Shown here: in pieces, positions 59,754 to 64,000 of the stretch
How positions within the stretch are numbered: position 1 is the stretch's first letter
How the letters are laid out: each line of letters begins with the position of its first letter
Source: an endosymbiont of Bathymodiolus septemdierum str. Myojin knoll
GTDB taxonomy: Bacteria > Pseudomonadota > Gammaproteobacteria > PS1 > Pseudothioglobaceae
DNA length: 64,000 nt
NCBI RefSeq assembly: GCF_001547755.1
Contig: NZ_AP013042.1
Location: forward strand, 496,001-560,000
Direction of reading: 5' to 3'
Translations under genes and position numbers: made by a program
The notes under the pieces: generated by a model
Told to the model about the DNA's origin: nothing
Databases searched by the model: none
Seen by the model: the letters and a program-made list of their open reading frames with translations, nothing else

Positions 59754-61577
59754 TTTTTTAAAGTAAACATCCAAGACTTTTTTAGCAAGTGGTGCTGCTT
59801 TTGCGCTACCACTGCCCGCATTTTCTACAATGACAGCAATTGCAATCTTAGGGTTTTCAATCGGCGCAAAGCCCGTGAACAAAGCATGGTCTCGCAAACG
59901 CTCATCTAGATTAGCTGCAATGTATTGCTCCTCTGCATCTAAACCAAACACTTGGGCGGTACCCGTTTTTCCTGCCAGGGTATATTTCAATGCTTTGTTT
60001 AATCTTCTACCTGTACCTCTTGGTGAGTAGATAGTTTGTCTCATACCATCAATCACAGTTTCCCAATTGTGGATATCTTTAATTGGGATTTGTTGTTTAG
60101 ATCCTCTTTTACTTTCTTTAGCTGCTTCGCCAGGAATTTGAAGACTTTTTAATACTTTCGGTTGAATAAGCACACCTTTGTTGGCTAATGCGGCAGTAGC
60201 AACTGCAAGTTGTAGCGGGCTAGAGGTCATAAATCCTTGTCCGATACCGGTAATTAAAGTTTCACCCCGGTACCAGGGTTCATCCTTGTTGACTTTTTTC
60301 CAGGATTTTGAAGGCAAGATGCCGCTACGCTCCCCAGGGATATCAACCCCTGTTTTCTTGCCAAAATTAAAGAGCGCCAATCCATCGTGTAAGTCATTAA
60401 TCCCCATTTTATCGGCCAATTCATAAAAGAACACATCACAAGATTGCGCAATAGAATCCTTAACATCAACAACACCATGCCCGCTACGCTTCCAGTCGTT
60501 AAATTTCCGTTTTACATTGGGTAGTTTAAAGAATCCAGGGCAGTAAGATTCGCTATGTGCAGTAATTTTCCCTTGCTCAAGCCCTGCAAGTGCAACCATT
60601 GGCTTAATAGTTGACCCTGGTGGATACAAACCTTGAATGGCGCGATTAAACTGTGGAATGTCTTTTGAGTTTTGCAGCTTCTGATAATCTTTATGCGAGA
60701 TGCCATGCACAAACCAGTTGGGATTGTAGACGGGGGTGCTCACCATGACTAATACTTCGCCATTCGTCGTATCAACGACCACAATTGATCCGCGTTTACC
60801 TTTGAGCAAGGACTCCGCTTTTTTCTGCATCTCTAAATCAATGCTTAAATACAAGTCCACACCTTTTTGCGCTTCTTTAATTACTTTGGTATTAATGATT
60901 CGACCAGTAACATTGCGTTCAATTTGTTTTTTCCCACTTTTTCCATGTAACAAAAGTTCATATTGTTTTTCAATGCCTGTTTTTCCGACAAAAGAAGTGC
61001 CAATATAATCTTTCTTATTGTAAAGTTTTTTATCTTTTTTGTTCATTCTAGATACATAACCCACAACATGAACACTGGATTCATTATTAGGATAAACCCG
61101 ATGAAAATAAGGTTCAATATCAATACCAATAAAGGAATTACTGACCAAAAATTCTGCTACTTGTTCTTCGTTGAGTTTGTACTTCAAAGGGATGTTGTGG
61201 AATTTTTTGTAACGCCCTCTATGTTTATTAAAAGTAGCGATGTCATTGTCATTGATTAGTTTTTGCTGTTTGAGTGCTAACAAAGTTTTAGGAATATCTT
61301 TGGTTTTTTCAGGTGTTAGTGTCAATTGATAAGCAAGTTGATTGCCAGCAAGAATTTTGCCATTGCGATCAAAAATATTACCCCGTGTTGGTGCGATTGA
61401 CAATGTGCGCATTTGATTACCAAGGGATTCCTCAGTGTAATATGAGTAATTTATGATTTGCAGGTTGAAAAGTCTTGATATTAAGACGCCAGTTAAAACA
61501 AGGATAAAAACAATGGATAAAATTATCCTATTAGAAAAAATTTTATTTTCTAGTGGAGTATTGCTGATTTTATCCAT
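59733..61577 (-). CDS. mrdA: Peptidoglycan transpeptidase PBP2
   Basis: 614 residues. One N-terminal transmembrane helix (IILSIVFILVLTGVLISRLF), a pedestal domain (TRGNIFDRNGKILAGN), and the transpeptidase with SxxK in PPGSTIKPMVALAGL (about 320), SxD in SIAQSCDVFFYEL and KTG in LAGKTGTAQVF (about 535). PBP2 cross-links the lateral wall with RodA and the MreBCD complex. It follows mreD by 51 nt, forming mreBCD-mrdA; rodA is elsewhere. Confidence 0.95.
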   Translation of the reverse strand: MDKISNTPLENKIFSNRIILSIVFILVLTGVLISRLFNLQIINYSYYTEESLGNQMRTLSIAPTRGNIFDRNGKILAGNQLAYQLTLTPEKTKDIPKTLLALKQQKLINDNDIATFNKHRGRYKKFHNIPLKYKLNEEQVAEFLVSNSFIGIDIEPYFHRVYPNNESSVHVVGYVSRMNKKDKKLYNKKDYIGTSFVGKTGIEKQYELLLHGKSGKKQIERNVTGRIINTKVIKEAQKGVDLYLSIDLEMQKKAESLLKGKRGSIVVVDTTNGEVLVMVSTPVYNPNWFVHGISHKDYQKLQNSKDIPQFNRAIQGLYPPGSTIKPMVALAGLEQGKITAHSESYCPGFFKLPNVKRKFNDWKRSGHGVVDVKDSIAQSCDVFFYELADKMGINDLHDGLALFNFGKKTGVDIPGERSGILPSKSWKKVNKDEPWYRGETLITGIGQGFMTSSPLQLAVATAALANKGVLIQPKVLKSLQIPGEAAKESKRGSKQQIPIKDIHNWETVIDGMRQTIYSPRGTGRRLNKALKYTLAGKTGTAQVFGLDAEEQYIAANLDERLRDHALFTGFAPIENPKIAIAVIVENAGSGSAKAAPLAKKVLDVYFKKLAKTAL

Positions 61578-61628
61578 ATTTATTTACAAGGGAGGTTACG
61601 CATTGCAAGGTTCTCATTGTATACTGGC

Positions 61629-62102
61629 TTAATGCTTGCATTTTGAAAGCAATAATTGCACTAGTGGCCAAAGTAGTGCACCAGTAAATGGCGTGAGTAA
61701 GAGATAGTAATTAAAGTCGAAACTTTGTGTAGATAGATCATGCACTAGTAGCAATATACCTAAATAAATACTTGATGCTACAAAAAGGTAAATCTGTTGT
61801 GTGGTGATATTGGAAACAACAAGAGACTGTTGAATTTTGATAATGAAGGCGGAACTTAAGATAAGTGCTAGAGCATTTTGACCTAAGATGTCCCCATGCA
61901 ATATGTCAATTAAAACGCCCAATGTTAAGGCAATAAAAAACTGCCCGTGTGTCTTAAAGCAAATTAACCAATAACTAAAAAATAATAACATCGTAAAAGG
62001 CATAACATTCAAAAGAATTTCTGGCAAGGGGAGGGTGTTTATAATTAATGCAAATAAAGTAATTTTTATTAGGAAAATGTAAGGTCTTTGAGCGTGTGGC
62101 AT
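61629..62102 (-). CDS. mreD: Rod shape-determining protein MreD
   Basis: 157 residues with about five transmembrane helices (ITLFALIINTLPLPEIL, FTMLLFFSYWLICF, FFIALTLGVLIDILHGDILGQNALALIL, quoted in part, and two more). The GVLIDILHGDILGQNAL loop is the conserved MreD segment (LG.L.D...G..LG..AL). It starts one base after the mreC stop, giving the canonical mreC-mreD pair. It stabilises the elongasome at the inner membrane. Confidence 0.9.
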   Translation of the reverse strand: MPHAQRPYIFLIKITLFALIINTLPLPEILLNVMPFTMLLFFSYWLICFKTHGQFFIALTLGVLIDILHGDILGQNALALILSSAFIIKIQQSLVVSNITTQQIYLFVASSIYLGILLLVHDLSTQSFDFNYYLLLTPFTGALLWPLVQLLLSKCKH

Positions 62103-62103
62103 T

Positions 62104-62904
62104 CTAGTTTACCTTTTTATTGATTAAAACAAATTCCAACTGTTGTACGCTTTGGATGGGCGTTAATTCAATTTGTAAAAAAGGGTTGTCCACTTGATTT
62201 TCTATATGAGTGACGCGACCTACTGGATACCCTGCAGGGAATTTTGAGCCAATTGCACTGGTTAAGAATATATCACCAACTTTGACATCTAACCCTAACT
62301 CAATGAAGCGCAATTTTAGCTTACCTTGCCGTGAAGCCATGCCTTTAGTAATGCCACGAATGCCATTGCGATTATTTTTCACAGGGATGTGTTGCGTAGG
62401 GTCGGTAATCAACAAAACAGTTGAATAAAAGGGCGTTACCTGATTTACCTGCCCAAGTACACCATCAGAACCAAGTGCAATTTGACCTTTTTCAATGTTG
62501 TCCATGCTACCTTTGTCAATAACGATTTGTTTTTTTAGCCGTGATTGATTCATAGCGCTAACCCGTGCTAATACAAAGGCAGTCTTATCAAGTTGATATT
62601 TGGATTTCAGTAAATTATTGAGTTTTTGATTTTCCAATAATAAGGCATCATGATCTTGCAAGTCAATTTTCAAGCGTAGCAGTTCCGCACTTAGTCGTTT
62701 GTTTTGGTTTAATAAATGCTGTTTGCTTGTCCCTTGCTCATTAATCCAAATAAAGATTTGAGAGGGTAAACTAGACAGTAAATAGAGTGGTGATATCAAT
62801 TTAGCAACAGATTGTTTAGCGCTGTCTAAATAAGAAAATTTATAATCAGAAAAGATTAAAAAAATTGAAATCAAAACAGGTATAAAAAGTTTTAGAAATT
62901 GCAT
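62104..62904 (-). CDS. mreC: Rod shape-determining protein MreC
   Basis: 266 residues. A short cytoplasmic start and one transmembrane helix (LKLFIPVLISIFLIFSDY) are followed by a coiled coil (about 65-100) and the beta-rich periplasmic domain with VIDKGSMDNIEKGQIALGSDGVLGQVNQV (quoted in part) and LITDPTQHIPVKNNRNGIRGI. MreC bridges MreB and PBP2. Its start lies only six bases from the end of a MITE-like element, and no Shine-Dalgarno sequence is visible upstream, which is unusual for this gene. Confidence 0.93.
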   Translation of the reverse strand: MQFLKLFIPVLISIFLIFSDYKFSYLDSAKQSVAKLISPLYLLSSLPSQIFIWINEQGTSKQHLLNQNKRLSAELLRLKIDLQDHDALLLENQKLNNLLKSKYQLDKTAFVLARVSAMNQSRLKKQIVIDKGSMDNIEKGQIALGSDGVLGQVNQVTPFYSTVLLITDPTQHIPVKNNRNGIRGITKGMASRQGKLKLRFIELGLDVKVGDIFLTSAIGSKFPAGYPVGRVTHIENQVDNPFLQIELTPIQSVQQLEFVLINKKVN

Positions 62905-62910
62905 GACTTA

Positions 62911-63062
62911 GGAGACTGTTGAATGTAAAAAGTGTGATTTATAAAATAGTGCTATTTTCATCAAAAAATGAGAAGAATAGCCAATTATTTGCCGAATTTT
63001 TAGGCGGAAATAGTGCATTTTATGCGCTTTATAAATTGTACTTTTTATATTCAACAGTCTCC
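62911..63062 (-). mobile_element. MITE-like foldback element, copy 2
   Basis: 152 bp with perfect 12-bp terminal inverted repeats GGAGACTGTTGA/TCAACAGTCTCC. Read on the minus strand it aligns with copy 1 over its length (shared runs include TACAATTTATAAA, CAAATAA.TGGCTATTCT and CTCATTTTT), so it is the same family in opposite orientation. The flanks are TTA on one side and TTG on the other, a target duplication with one change. It lies between mreB and mreC and has no ORF. Confidence 0.8.
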
Positions 63063-63093
63063 TTGGGCGCCTATCTTGATATTTAAACAGAGC

Positions 63094-64000
63094 TTATTCT
63101 GACGATAAAAAACCCACATCGTGCTTGTTAATCGTTTGTAGTGCAACACCGCCACCGCGAGCAACGCAAGTTAGCGGGTCATCAGCAATACGCACTGGTA
63201 GGTTGGTTTCTTCGTTAATTAATTTGTCCAAACCATCTAATAACGCACCACCACCGGTTAATACCAAACCGTTTTCTGCGATGTCGGAACTTAATTCAGG
63301 CGGTGTTTGTTCGAGTGCAACTCTAACAGCGCCAACAATAGTTGCCAGGGGTTCTTGTAAGGCACCTCTGATTTCTGTATTGGTTATCTCAAAGCCAACT
63401 GGAATGCCTTTGGCGACATCTCTACCTCTGAACTCCACCTTTTTAATGGCACTTGTGGTAAAGGCTGAACCCACTTCTTGCTTAATTTTTTCCGCAGTAG
63501 ATTCACCGATAATAATACCGTGCTCTCTGCGTACAAATTTAATAATACAATCGTCAAACACATCGCCACCAACACGCAGTGAATCAGAATAAACAATACC
63601 ATTTAACGACATAATTGCAATTTCTGTTGTGCCGCCGCCAATATCGACCACCATCGTACCTGAAGCTTCTTCAATTGCCATGCCTGCGCCGAGTGCGGCA
63701 GCCATCGGCTCTTCAATCAGATAAACATCACGAGCGCCCGCACCAACGGCACTTTCTTTGATTGCACGGCGTTCAACTTGGGTTGCACCACAAGGTACAC
63801 AAATCAATACTTTAGGACTTGGTGAAAAGAATCCAGCATTCAGTACTTTTTTAATAAAGTGTTGCAGCATTTTCTCTGTGATTTTGAAATCTGCAATGAC
63901 ACCATCTTTCATTGGGCGAATTGCTTCGATTGAACCAGGTGTCCTACCTAACATATTTTTAGCATCTTGACCCACTGCAATGACGGTTGCTTCTGTTGCT
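63094..64000 (-). CDS. mreB: Rod shape-determining protein MreB (5' end outside the window)
   Basis: The visible about 301 residues begin [24 protein letters not shown] and include the actin-fold loops [19 protein letters not shown] and [17 protein letters not shown], with the [23 protein letters not shown] segment. About 45 N-terminal residues are missing at the window edge. MreB filaments organise lateral wall synthesis. GTG at 63975 looks like a start but the conserved frame continues upstream. mreC follows after 189 nt, most of it the MITE-like element. Confidence 0.96.
   Translation of the reverse strand, partial: ATEATVIAVGQDAKNMLGRTPGSIEAIRPMKDGVIADFKITEKMLQHFIKKVLNAGFFSPSPKVLICVPCGATQVERRAIKESAVGAGARDVYLIEEPMAAALGAGMAIEEASGTMVVDIGGGTTEIAIMSLNGIVYSDSLRVGGDVFDDCIIKFVRREHGIIIGESTAEKIKQEVGSAFTTSAIKKVEFRGRDVAKGIPVGFEITNTEIRGALQEPLATIVGAVRVALEQTPPELSSDIAENGLVLTGGGALLDGLDKLINEETNLPVRIADDPLTCVARGGGVALQTINKHDVGFLSSE

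Overview
The window is an AT-rich, densely coding stretch of a gammaproteobacterial chromosome. The order thrS-infC-rpmI-rplT-pheS-pheT-ihfA, the blocks dnaX-ybaB-recR, mreBCD-mrdA and rodA-mltB-dacA, and ilvIHC-pssA-leuA are all gammaproteobacterial arrangements. The base composition, the compact operons with 1-8 nt overlaps, and a large RTX protein among housekeeping genes would fit the SUP05/Thioglobus sulfur oxidisers and the thiotrophic symbionts of mussels and clams. That placement is inference: no sulfur-oxidation or rRNA gene lies in the window.

Layout. 1-5547 (+): translation block, in which infC uses an ATT start and pheS a GTG start. 5534-13617: a hypothetical gene, a MoeB/ThiF enzyme, guaB, an SH3/coiled-coil membrane protein, valS, then a small accessory pair (GIY-YIG protein, Fic protein) and gloA. 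13618-16271 (-): ffs (4.5S RNA), dnaX, ybaB, recR; the dnaX tau tail can be reached only by slipping on an A9 run. 16303-22361 (-): a compact cell-wall block, rodA-mltB-dacA-dat-amgK-murU. 22596-30296: accessory island with a 1574-residue RTX protein carrying an embedded C39-like cysteine peptidase domain, a membrane protein, a palindromic operator candidate, a frameshifted XRE regulator, a broken IS256-type transposase and an orphan secreted protein. 30455-41171: sel1-gltX-pdxH, aroE and rne on the opposite strand, folM, and a midA-pepN-pncC operon. 41355-46237: a type III restriction-modification system. 46339-49475: dusA, ftsA and lpxC, with no ftsZ between ftsA and lpxC. 49521-55735: branched-chain amino acid genes with pssA and a leucine-rich leader ORF before leuA. 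55723-59753: queH, an Atm1-like ABC exporter and tgt. 59733-64000 (-): mreB (cut by the window edge), mreC, mreD and mrdA.

Two copies of a roughly 155-bp foldback element with GGAGACTGTTGAA termini (MITE-like) lie at 32896-33050 and 62911-63062. One splits the convergent pdxH/aroE stop codons exactly at TTA. The other sits between mreB and mreC.

The most notable points are the dnaX slippage site, the MITE-like family, the RTX/C39 protein with its candidate regulator locus, the ftsA-lpxC junction without ftsZ, helically phased repeats before the Fic gene, and the candidate leu leader peptide. No tRNA, rRNA or CRISPR array was found.
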